DNA from: MESE01 sp036675035
GTDB lineage: Bacteria > Pseudomonadota > Gammaproteobacteria > Burkholderiales > Burkholderiaceae_D
DNA: 7,463 bases
NCBI GenBank assembly: GCA_036675035.1
Contig: JAKFFO010000224.1
Span: 1-7,463 of the forward strand
Direction of reading: 5' to 3'
In this document: in pieces, positions 1-5,344 of the stretch
Layout of the letters: every line of letters starts with the position of its first letter
Position numbering within the stretch: the stretch's first letter is position 1
Made by a program: the position numbers and the translations under genes
The notes under the pieces: model-generated
The model's input: only the letters and a program-made list of their open reading frames with translations
Databases searched by the model: none
Told to the model about the DNA's origin: nothing

Positions 1-39
1 GCTGACGATCGCGGCGGCGATAAAGTTATTCTCGGACAT
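1..39 (-). CDS. 5' end of an unidentified gene leaving the window
   Basis: An ATG at 37-39 on the minus strand opens a frame that stays open to the window edge and encodes MSENNFIAAAIVS. It lies 58 bases downstream of the MipA stop in the same direction, so it could be the next gene of that transcript. The run FIAAAIV could begin a hydrophobic segment, but 13 codons are too few to identify a family. No strong Shine-Dalgarno sequence precedes the ATG; a TTG two codons upstream is an alternative, and an in-frame TGA limits how far upstream the gene could begin. Called only from position, orientation and the open frame. Confidence 0.3.
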   Translation of the reverse strand, partial: MSENNFIAAAIVS

Positions 40-97
40 TGTCAATGCAGCGCCCGTCCAGGGAAGGTAAATTGTATTTCAGTCGGCCACGAAATCC

Positions 98-1003
98 TTA
101 CCGGTCGGTGCTTTCAACCATCTGCGACGACTCACCGAAGATCCAGGTGACCGCCACGCCGGCCGAAAGAGCGTCGCCGTCACGCACCAGCGGGCTGTCA
201 TCGAATACGGCGCCGGCCAGCGTGTCGTAGCGCAGGAAACCGCCGACCCAGTGGCGCCGGTATCGCTTGGACAAGGCCATCGTGAACTGCGAGCCGGAGT
301 AACCGCCGCCGGCCTGATAGGCGGGCCGGCCAGGCAGTGCCTGATTCGGATCGACCGAATAAAAATGGTCGTTATATTTGCGGCTGTTGAACAGCGGTCC
401 CGCCAGCATGCCCATCCGCCAGCCGGAAAATCCGGCCGGGTCTGCAATATCGAGATTGAGGCTTGGCGCAAACAGCCAGCCGATCTGGTTCGGCGACGAT
501 TCAATCGTGATTGCCGTCCGCAGCGGCGCTCGGAAGTCCAGTTTCATCCTGGAATCCGCCGAGTTCCACAAAGTGAGGCCGACATTGCCACCGAGTTCGA
601 CTGTCGGCTTCAGATCCGGCATGCCGCGTCGCGCCAGATTGTTCTTGCTGCGCACCGGCAGCGTCGCATTCAGACTGAGATTGACTTCGATCCGGTCGCT
701 GTCGAACAGTTCGGCACGCAAGCCGCTGCGGTCCGCCTTCAGGTGTTCACCGCGGTAGACGAAATAAGGCGTGGGCACAAGATAGGTCGATGTTTCATCC
801 GAGCCGCGATAATCGGGCAGACTGATGAGGCCGACACCGGCCCCGACTTCCCACAACGGCAGCGGCTCCGCGATCGATGCCGCGGCGAGCGTCAGCCCGG
901 CAAGGCCCATGAGCGTGGCCGGCACGGCAAAGCGTTTTTTCATTCTTGCGGGACTTGTTCTAGGGGTGCTGGTCGGGCCGGCGTTCAGCGGTATTTTCTT
1001 CAT
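98..1003 (-). CDS. MipA/OmpV family outer membrane protein
   Basis: This is a 301-residue MipA/OmpV-type protein, expected to fold as an outer-membrane beta-barrel; the family includes the murein-scaffolding MltA-interacting protein MipA and OmpV-type porins. Visible family marks are the early LPLWEVGAGVG...PDYRGSDE block, the following YLVPTPYFVYRGEHLKAD strand pair, alternating amphipathic strands throughout, and a C-terminal strand region ending near VAVTWIFGES. The start at 1003 is chosen because AAGGA (1010-1014) sits 6 bases upstream. A downstream in-frame ATG at 943 begins a textbook signal peptide (MKKRFAVPATLMGLAG...ASIAEP) but has no good ribosome site. The chosen start therefore gives a signal peptide with about 20 extra N-terminal residues; if 943 is used the protein is 281 residues. 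It is on the same strand as the cupin upstream, across a 174-base gap, so may have its own promoter. The family is clear; the ligand is unknown. Confidence 0.88.
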   Translation of the reverse strand: MKKIPLNAGPTSTPRTSPARMKKRFAVPATLMGLAGLTLAAASIAEPLPLWEVGAGVGLISLPDYRGSDETSTYLVPTPYFVYRGEHLKADRSGLRAELFDSDRIEVNLSLNATLPVRSKNNLARRGMPDLKPTVELGGNVGLTLWNSADSRMKLDFRAPLRTAITIESSPNQIGWLFAPSLNLDIADPAGFSGWRMGMLAGPLFNSRKYNDHFYSVDPNQALPGRPAYQAGGGYSGSQFTMALSKRYRRHWVGGFLRYDTLAGAVFDDSPLVRDGDALSAGVAVTWIFGESSQMVESTDR

Positions 1004-1177
1004 TCGGATTCCTTTGCACGGAGACTGGATTGTCGCCGAATGCCGCAATTTGTTCCTGCGCCCGGATCAATCAAATGCATCGGTAAAAATCCGACTTCAA
1101 TGCACCGGATTCGCGATTTAGCAACCCTCATGGCGCTCCTGCACGCAGCGGTCATTCGACAGAAAAGCGAAACAACG

Positions 1178-1561
1178 CTATCCACGGACAAATACGGTCA
1201 CCAGCGGATCATTCCCCAGTTGCCGGCTCCAGTGTCCATGCACGGCAGGATCGAATACTGCACCGTCGGGCAGCAAGTCGGCGGAATAAAAATGATCGCC
1301 CGGACTGAAGATGCGCGAACTGCCGTCCTGCAAACCGATTTCCATCTGCCCTTTCAGCACGAAAAGCCATTGCGCGGTTGTGGTGCAATGAAACTGGCTG
1401 CGGAAACCGACCGGACTGTGGCGCAGCTGAAATCCGCCGGAAGGATAAAGCGCAGATAGCATGGCCTGCGGCGAACCCTCGGACAGCGCAATTTCGTCCT
1501 CGCGAAATTTCGCGCGCCCATCGGTATCCGTATAAAGCGTGATTTTCATGAATGTTGTCAC
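1178..1561 (-). CDS. Small single-domain cupin protein, GTG start
   Basis: A 127-residue cytoplasmic cupin (RmlC-like beta-barrel), close to the minimum length for a single cupin domain. The core runs from about residue 45 to 125: GFRSQFHCTTTAQWLFVLKG (52-71), a turn at QDGSSRIFSPGDHFYS (78-93), and a closing segment with HGHW (108-111). In classical cupin motif 1 a HxH pair and a Glu bind metal. Here only His58 is obvious and the Glu position is not, so metal binding and enzymatic activity are uncertain. The start is GTG at 1559-1561, because GGAGG (1570-1574) lies 8 bases upstream. The in-frame ATG at 1549 is 20 bases from that site, and the TTG at 1567 is too close. The gene is divergent from the rhodanese-like gene. 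No substrate can be assigned; it could be a sensor, isomerase or dioxygenase relative. Confidence 0.8.
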   Translation of the reverse strand: MTTFMKITLYTDTDGRAKFREDEIALSEGSPQAMLSALYPSGGFQLRHSPVGFRSQFHCTTTAQWLFVLKGQMEIGLQDGSSRIFSPGDHFYSADLLPDGAVFDPAVHGHWSRQLGNDPLVTVFVRG

Positions 1562-1567
1562 TATCAA

Positions 1568-1574
1568 TTCCTCC
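1568..1574 (-). promoter_or_regulatory. Strong ribosome binding site of the cupin gene
   Basis: The minus strand reads GGAGGAA, a near-perfect anti-16S match. Its GGAGG is 8 bases from the GTG at 1561, which is what decides that start over the later ATG at 1549. Confidence 0.7.
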
Positions 1575-1689
1575 GATATAAAAGGCAGTGGATTGCATTT
1601 CCATCATTGCGTCCGGGTGCGCCGGTCAGCGAGCAAGGTGTCGCGGGTTAGCGAACCAAACCCTCTTTGATTCGCCGGCACGTTAAATA

Positions 1690-1718
1690 TTGCCAGAGCA
1701 TGTGATCTATTGTATTTC
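1690..1718 (+). promoter_or_regulatory. Possible sigma-70 promoter of the rhodanese-like gene
   Basis: TTGCCA (1690-1695) and TATTTC (1713-1718) are separated by 17 bases, about 75 bases before the proposed ATG. The -35 matches the consensus well and the -10 poorly. This is a spacing-based guess in the 232-base divergent region between the cupin and rhodanese-like genes. Confidence 0.25.
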
Positions 1719-1793
1719 TGCAACCTTTGCAACCGCGAATTAGTCCTAAAATCACGTCCATCCGCCAATTTTGCTACTCAATCCACGCACGCC

Positions 1794-3323
1794 ATGAGAA
1801 CCCATACCACCGCATGTTTAACAGTATCACTCCTTCTCGGCTTCAGCCTTGGCTGGTCCGCTCCGGCAGCGGCGAAGCCGAACATTAAAGCGGTCGAAAA
1901 AGCCTGCAGCCCCGGAACCGACCCGCAGACGCCCGGCGACGAATCGCACGCGGGCGGCTTCCACGAAGGTCGCAAGAACATGCCGCAAAAGCTGTCAGGC
2001 GCAACCACGGTGTCAGCACGCGAAGCCAAGTGTCTGATGGACAAGTTCGGCAAGGACCTGGTGGTGATCGCCGCGATGCGCGATGACAAGGAACTGCCGG
2101 GCGCGCATGAAGTCGACGAAGGTGGCTCCACTTCCACCGATCCCAAGGTACAGGAAAGATACGCCGCCAAACTCGACGAGCTGTCCAAAGGCGACAAGAA
2201 CAAGCCGCTGCTGATCTACTGCCACCACACGTCGTGCCATCTGTCGTACAACTCATCGCTGCGCGCGGTCAATGCCGGTTACCAAAATATCTACTGGCTA
2301 CGCGAAGGGAACAAGGGATGGATAGCGGCGGGATATTATCTGAAAGGTTACGAGCCGGACGCGCAGGGACTCCCGGGCAAATATCATGAAGCCGTCAAGA
2401 ACTGTGACGAGGTCTATTTGAAGTACCCGCCGGAAGAATTCGCCATGTTGGCAGCGAATACTCCGGATGATGTAGAGCTGAATGCAACGTTCCAGAAGAA
2501 TTTGGAAAAGGAACAGGAAAAGCGCCGAAGCTGTCTCGGCAGGAATACCGAAAAGTTCAAAGACTATCCGGCTGTGCATTCCGATACCGCCAGGCGCATC
2601 GCACGCAGCGATGCCGAGGTAAGCCAAAGGCACCAGGCTGTACGAAAGTCGGTCGAAGCCAACCCGTCGGCCGTATTCAAATCCTTTCTGGACGAACAGG
2701 ATATCTCCTTGATCAATGATGTGGTGCACAAGGCCAGGTCGGTAAAAACCCTTCGTGAAATTTGCGGCACCTTGGACACCAGTATTCCTACGACTCCTGC
2801 TGCCGTTGACGCGGCAAACCAGCGACTCACTACCTATCGGACTTGCCTTGTGCGCGTGGCGGAGGAGCATGAGGGCGACGACGATTACGACATCAAGAAA
2901 TCGAACGGCCTTCCCGCTGAGGGCTTCCAGAACATCGCGACCGTGGTTGCCGGAACGGCACGCTATACCTGCTCCAGGAAAAAAATTCCGAACTGCTTGC
3001 CGGATGCAAGCTGGCGTCGCGTCGCCGATGTTGCGTCCCAATACAACAATCAACTCGTGCAGGCGGCCAGCAAGCGCCTGGACGCACGGTATGCAGACCT
3101 GGAGGCGGCGTTCAAAACGATGGAAGACTGGCTGGATCGAGGAAACGCCCACGTAGCTCGACGCAACGCCGAGATAGAAGCAGAAAACGAGCGCGCCCGC
3201 AGGCAGTCGTACAGCAGCACTCCTTCCTACAGCGCTCCCGTGTACACTGCCCCGCAACCCGATTACGGCCGGTACGGTAACGGTCGCCGCGACTCGTCGA
3301 CTTCCGCGCCGGGCATTCGTTAA
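1794..3323 (+). CDS. Exported rhodanese-like protein with a long uncharacterised C-terminal region
   Basis: This is a 509-residue exported protein. Residues 1-27 form a Sec signal peptide ending APAAA before Lys28, which is why the ATG at 1794 is preferred over the TTG at 1710 that leaves a 28-residue leader. No clear Shine-Dalgarno sequence precedes it. Residues about 65-185 form a rhodanese-like domain with an active-site loop YCHHTSCHLS (142-151) and the following AGYQNIYWLREGNKGW. The paired Cys143 and Cys148 resemble the periplasmic rhodanese-like proteins linked to PQQ-dependent catabolism rather than classical thiosulfate sulfurtransferases; redox or persulfide chemistry is inferred. 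From about residue 190 onward I recognise no family. This part is helical and charged, has Cys204, 247, 324, 351, 393 and 401 that could form disulfides, a coiled-coil-like stretch at about 420-470, and a Ser/Pro/Tyr-rich tail (471-509). A structured segment and terminator follow the stop. The rhodanese assignment is firm; the C-terminal role is unknown. Confidence 0.82.
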   Translation: MRTHTTACLTVSLLLGFSLGWSAPAAAKPNIKAVEKACSPGTDPQTPGDESHAGGFHEGRKNMPQKLSGATTVSAREAKCLMDKFGKDLVVIAAMRDDKELPGAHEVDEGGSTSTDPKVQERYAAKLDELSKGDKNKPLLIYCHHTSCHLSYNSSLRAVNAGYQNIYWLREGNKGWIAAGYYLKGYEPDAQGLPGKYHEAVKNCDEVYLKYPPEEFAMLAANTPDDVELNATFQKNLEKEQEKRRSCLGRNTEKFKDYPAVHSDTARRIARSDAEVSQRHQAVRKSVEANPSAVFKSFLDEQDISLINDVVHKARSVKTLREICGTLDTSIPTTPAAVDAANQRLTTYRTCLVRVAEEHEGDDDYDIKKSNGLPAEGFQNIATVVAGTARYTCSRKKIPNCLPDASWRRVADVASQYNNQLVQAASKRLDARYADLEAAFKTMEDWLDRGNAHVARRNAEIEAENERARRQSYSSTPSYSAPVYTAPQPDYGRYGNGRRDSSTSAPGIR

Positions 3324-3348
3324 ACCTTGATGCCTTAAAGCGTATCCT

Positions 3349-3482
3349 TATCTCGTCGCAACTCTTCCCTGGAAGGGTTGCGGCAACACGATCAGACGAG
3401 ATATCGACGGGCGAACGGAGTATGCTTTATGCGACCGGCAAAGCTGCAATGTAATCCCGCCCCAGATTGGCGGGATTTTTTT
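3349..3482 (+). ncRNA. Candidate structured RNA or structured 3' UTR ending in a terminator
   Basis: Immediately after the rhodanese-like gene the plus strand can fold into a nested structure. An outer 9-bp helix pairs TATCTCGTC (3349-3357) with GACGAGATA (3395-3403) without mismatch. Inside it an 11-bp hairpin pairs 3357-3367 with 3372-3382 through a four-base loop, with one G-U pair; the two helices share base 3357. A weaker GCTTT/AAAGC helix (3424-3428 with 3440-3444) follows, then an intrinsic terminator. GGA triplets at 3371-3373 and 3417-3419 could be CsrA/RsmA contacts. I do not recognise a known riboswitch or sRNA family. A possible start signal, TTGATG (3327-3332) and TTATCT (3348-3353), has a short 15-base spacer and would start inside the outer helix. 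Processing from the upstream mRNA is therefore as likely as an independent promoter. Confidence 0.35.
3453..3482 (+). terminator. Rho-independent terminator
   Basis: A perfect 9-bp stem, AATCCCGCC (3453-3461) with GGCGGGATT (3469-3477), encloses a 7-base loop. It runs into seven consecutive T (3476-3482). The T tract is only on the plus-strand side, so it acts rightward, ending the rhodanese-like transcript or the candidate small RNA about 130 bases after the stop codon. Confidence 0.88.
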
Positions 3483-3678
3483 ACGTTCGAAAAAATCCCG
3501 ACGCATCACCAACACATTCAGCAATTCCAGCGCGCCTGGACAAGTACGCAAGGATGTTCAACATCCAACGCATATATCGTTCTGGCAGAAGTATGAATGG
3601 CTCATCGAATTGCTCGACACCATCAAACAAGGATAGCTGCATGCGAACAGGCCGGATCGCAAACCGCGCACGCGCCAT
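3481..3678 (-). CDS. Weak small ORF with a QLSLF motif near the N-terminus
   Basis: A 65-codon frame begins at ATG 3676-3678 with GAAGG seven bases upstream and ends at TAA 3481-3483, inside the T tract of the plus-strand terminator. The translation starts MARARFAIRPVRMQLSLFDG. QLSLF (residues 14-18) matches the QL(S/D)LF consensus by which bacterial proteins bind the DNA polymerase sliding clamp. The rest shows no recognised domain. Similar N-termini (LSLFD followed by a short linker) occur in AlkB-type dioxygenases and some DNA-repair proteins, so this may be the broken start of a longer gene; that is a guess. Overlap with the terminator and the lack of a family argue against it. It may be chance. 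Confidence 0.25.
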   Translation of the reverse strand: MARARFAIRPVRMQLSLFDGVEQFDEPFILLPERYMRWMLNILAYLSRRAGIAECVGDASGFFRT

Positions 3679-3795
3679 AAAGGTGCCTTCATGAAGCAAC
3701 GCGTCTGCTGCGCGGCATCGAAAGCAGTTTGATATGTCTATGCGCGTCGTAAGACATGAAATGCCCGACGAGAAGGAAACCCCTGAGTCCGAGAA

Positions 3796-3939
3796 TTACT
3801 GCCCGCGCACGTCAGGTAGCGCCGATACTGGCATTCCATACGCGATCCCCAGCCAGTCGTACATGCAGAACGTGAGCAGTCGTAGCTGTCGATCAGAGAT
3901 TTGCCTGGCCTGCCCGGAAGAAGTGCCAATTGCAAAAAG
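3796..3939 (-). pseudogene. Possible coding remnant in frame after the zinc-ribbon stop
   Basis: The minus-strand frame of the zinc-ribbon gene continues past its TAG (3940-3942) for 47 codons to TAA (3796-3798). The translation looks protein-like, including SDRQLRLLTFCMYDWLGIA and a MPVSALPDVRGQ ending, and it avoids the Arg/Ser-rich composition of shadow frames. There is no good ATG or GTG start; an ATC precedes SDRQ where an ATG would fit. It could be a damaged small gene, a former extension of the zinc-ribbon protein, or a fortuitous open frame. Confidence 0.3.
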
Positions 3940-4155
3940 CTACGCGCTATTTGCTTGACTATTGACGAACGCCGCCTCTTGTTCACGCGAAAGCGCATGC
4001 GTGTAAAAGAGCATGTCGGGGTTTCCTGTCGAGGACCTGCCGCAATGAGGACAATTGATAACTCCCGGCGACATTGATTTTGTCAATCTGGAAGTATATG
4101 AATTCACCTGAAAAGGGCGGCCACAGTCGGCGCCCGTACATCTTTGAACTACCAT
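3940..4155 (-). CDS. Zinc-ribbon miniprotein
   Basis: A 71-residue protein with two Cys pairs: Cys6-x4-Cys11 followed by GRPFQVN, and CPHCG (Cys35, Cys38). This arrangement should bind one zinc as a ribbon. The remainder (MSPGVIN before the second pair, THALSREQEAAF after it) is hydrophilic with no membrane segment, so it is probably cytoplasmic. The start is the ATG at 4153-4155, preceded by AAAGG four bases away; it ends with TAG at 3940-3942. No enzymatic residues are visible, so a nucleic-acid or protein contact role is the usual expectation for such short ribbons, not something shown here. It stands alone and is divergent from the nuclease gene. The spacing and conservation-like look of both Cys pairs make it a likely real gene of unknown function. 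Confidence 0.6.
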   Translation of the reverse strand: MVVQRCTGADCGRPFQVNSYTSRLTKSMSPGVINCPHCGRSSTGNPDMLFYTHALSREQEAAFVNSQANSA

Positions 4156-4475
4156 TTCGCCTTTATCTATGTGGACTCAACAAAAATTTCAATAGCCGAA
4201 GATTCTGACGTCGACTGCCCAGTTTGCAATGACAAATCATTAACAAGGGCAAGGAGTTTGATATTAATCAATATATTTACTTGCAGCTGCTCCGGCACCC
4301 TTGCTACAGCACCCATTCAATCGTAAACGCCGATCTGCAGTATTAGCCGGATATCCGGCGCAATCCGGCACGTTAATCATGTGGCCCCGCTGATGTAGCT
4401 TATGTCTTGGCCGTCAATACAGTATGATCCGTCTCAAGAAATTTCAGTACCGTATCAGCCGCATATCAAAGAAGC
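4156..4475. other. AT-rich divergent intergenic region
   Basis: This 320-base region separates the zinc-ribbon gene (minus) from the Nuc-like gene (plus). About 4160-4300 is clearly richer in A and T than the flanking genes. It has two antisense short frames, a 49-codon minus frame (4167-4316) and a plus frame through 4326 that encodes CPVC and CSCSG; neither has a ribosome site and I do not call them. A 14-base palindrome lies at 4346-4359. TATGAT (4423-4428) is a possible -10 box for the nuclease gene, but no good -35 sits at the right distance. Confidence 0.45.
4346..4359. repeat. 14-base perfect palindrome
   Basis: GCCGGATATCCGGC is fully self-complementary and lies 117 bases before the nuclease start codon, followed by a further partial copy of one arm (ATCCGGC at 4364-4370 region). 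It could be an operator for a dimeric regulator or simply chance; there is no T tract to make it a terminator. Confidence 0.3.
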
Positions 4476-5072
4476 ATGCATCACACAAAGAATCTGGTTT
4501 TTTCGGCATTGGCACTGCTGCTTGCATCATCTTCATTTGCCAAAAACCCGAACCTGCTTGAGGAATTCTCGAATGCGGTCCGGTCCCACACTGACAAAGC
4601 GCCGGCAACCGGCCGGATCGAAACCGCATTCTCACCCGATGGCGGGAGCGAAGCACTGGTACTCAAGACCATCAATGCAGCGCGGCACAGTGTTCGGCTT
4701 GCCGCATATTCGTTTACCTCTCCGACTGTCGTGAAAGCGCTCCTCGCGGCCCATCGCCGCGGCGTCGATGTGCGAGTCGTGGTGGATGAGAAAGGCAACA
4801 AATCGAAGTCAGGCACTGCGGCCTTGAACCTGCTGGTGAATGCCGGCATTCAAGCCAGGACGAACCGTAAATATGCGATTCACCACGATAAATACATTCT
4901 CGTCGATGACTTGCATACTCAGACTGGCTCGTACAATTACAGCAAGGCTGCAGCGAACTCCAATAGCGAAAACGTCCTGGTGGTGTGGCACAACGCGGAA
5001 CTGGCAGCATCGTATCGGAGGCACTGGCAAAGCCGGTTTGACCAGGGCGTTGATTATCGGCCGGCGTATTGA
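4476..5072 (+). CDS. Exported phospholipase-D-superfamily nuclease (Nuc-like)
   Basis: This 198-residue protein has a signal peptide (residues 1-22, cleavage after SSSFA) and a single phospholipase D catalytic half. The HKD motif is complete: His137-x-Lys139-x4-Asp144 in IHHDKYILVD, followed by TGSYNYS (150-156) and SENVLVVW (164-171). An earlier strand block, RGVDVRVVVDEKGN (95-108), also fits the family. Size and layout match Nuc, the plasmid pKM101 endonuclease, in which two single-HKD subunits dimerise to make the active site and cleave DNA without metal ions. A periplasmic or secreted nuclease is therefore the best call, though single-HKD phosphodiesterases acting on other substrates exist. 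The ATG at 4476 follows a weak purine stretch (AAAGAAG). It stands alone with no conjugation genes nearby, unlike the plasmid homologue, so a housekeeping DNA-scavenging role is possible. It ends at TGA 5070-5072, convergent with the kinase gene. Confidence 0.85.
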   Translation: MHHTKNLVFSALALLLASSSFAKNPNLLEEFSNAVRSHTDKAPATGRIETAFSPDGGSEALVLKTINAARHSVRLAAYSFTSPTVVKALLAAHRRGVDVRVVVDEKGNKSKSGTAALNLLVNAGIQARTNRKYAIHHDKYILVDDLHTQTGSYNYSKAAANSNSENVLVVWHNAELAASYRRHWQSRFDQGVDYRPAY

Positions 5073-5100
5073 AATGCAGCGGCCAATTCGATCTGCTAAA

Positions 5101-5340
5101 AATTCCACGTCGACCCCAGATGACGGAGAGTACACGTGAAGCCAGCGCGATGAAGTAAAGAACCGCGCCAACCGCATGGGAATACTCCCACTGCCGCCGC
5201 AGCGCCTTCCATCTCTAGGGCAGTGCGGTCCAATTCTGCGTCGCCTGATTGGCCGGGAACGTCACGGAAAAGAACACCGCAAGTCTAAGCGCAATGAGCA
5301 GCGTAGCGGCAAGTGAAAAGTAAAAAACCGCCAGCGAGTG
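5101..5340 (-). pseudogene. C-terminal remnant of a membrane protein (DUF1772-like), interrupted by TAG
   Basis: Between the nuclease and kinase genes one minus-strand frame reads like protein on both sides of an in-frame TAG (5215-5217). Before it comes a hydrophobic helix and loop, FYFSLAATLLIALRLAVFFS then PANQATQNWTALP. After it comes WKALRRQWEYSHAVGAVLYF, then IALASRVLSVIWGRRG. The order helix, N-x-x-T...NW loop, W-x-x-LRR-x-WEYSHA and final helix resembles the C-terminal half of small four-helix membrane proteins of the DUF1772 type, from memory and unconfirmed. A single C-to-T change (CAG to TAG) would account for the stop. The expected N-terminal half is absent: upstream the frame runs into the 3' end of the kinase gene, and no start or ribosome site is present. 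I read it as a truncated, decaying gene. Confidence 0.45.
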
Positions 5341-5344
5341 GGAT

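Larger units (their letters stand above)
3324..3939. other. Stretch without a confident gene
   Basis: This 616-base stretch lies between the rhodanese-like gene and the zinc-ribbon gene. It holds the structured segment and terminator (3349-3482), a weak minus-strand ORF (3481-3678), and an open minus-strand frame following the zinc-ribbon stop (3796-3939). The short plus-strand frames have low-complexity or biased translations and no ribosome sites. Overall it reads as decayed or non-coding DNA. Confidence 0.5.

Noticed and set aside
1000..1191. 63-codon minus frame spanning the MipA upstream region
   Set aside because: It overlaps the MipA start in another frame, is Arg/Ser/Cys-rich, has no ribosome site and no recognisable sequence.
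251..1459. 402-codon plus-strand frame
   Set aside because: It lies opposite both the MipA-like and cupin genes, its translation is Arg/Ala/Gln-rich without a domain, and the minus-strand products are clearly recognisable.
1646..1657. GGTTAGCGAACC hairpin in the cupin/rhodanese divergent region
   Set aside because: Only a 4-bp stem with no T tract; easily chance.
2298..3257. 319-codon minus-strand frame
   Set aside because: Antisense shadow of the rhodanese-like gene, whose signal peptide and active-site motif identify the true strand.
3349..3482. c-di-GMP riboswitch
   Set aside because: The CGGCAAAGC stretch recalls part of the GEMM motif, but the tetraloop receptor, second domain and downstream gene position are missing.
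3378..3596. 72-codon plus frame
   Set aside because: It runs through the intrinsic terminator hairpin and has no ribosome site.
3734..3998. Two opposing frames of 74 and 86 codons
   Set aside because: Arg/Ser/Cys-biased shadow-like translations without motifs; the third minus frame in the same place reads better.
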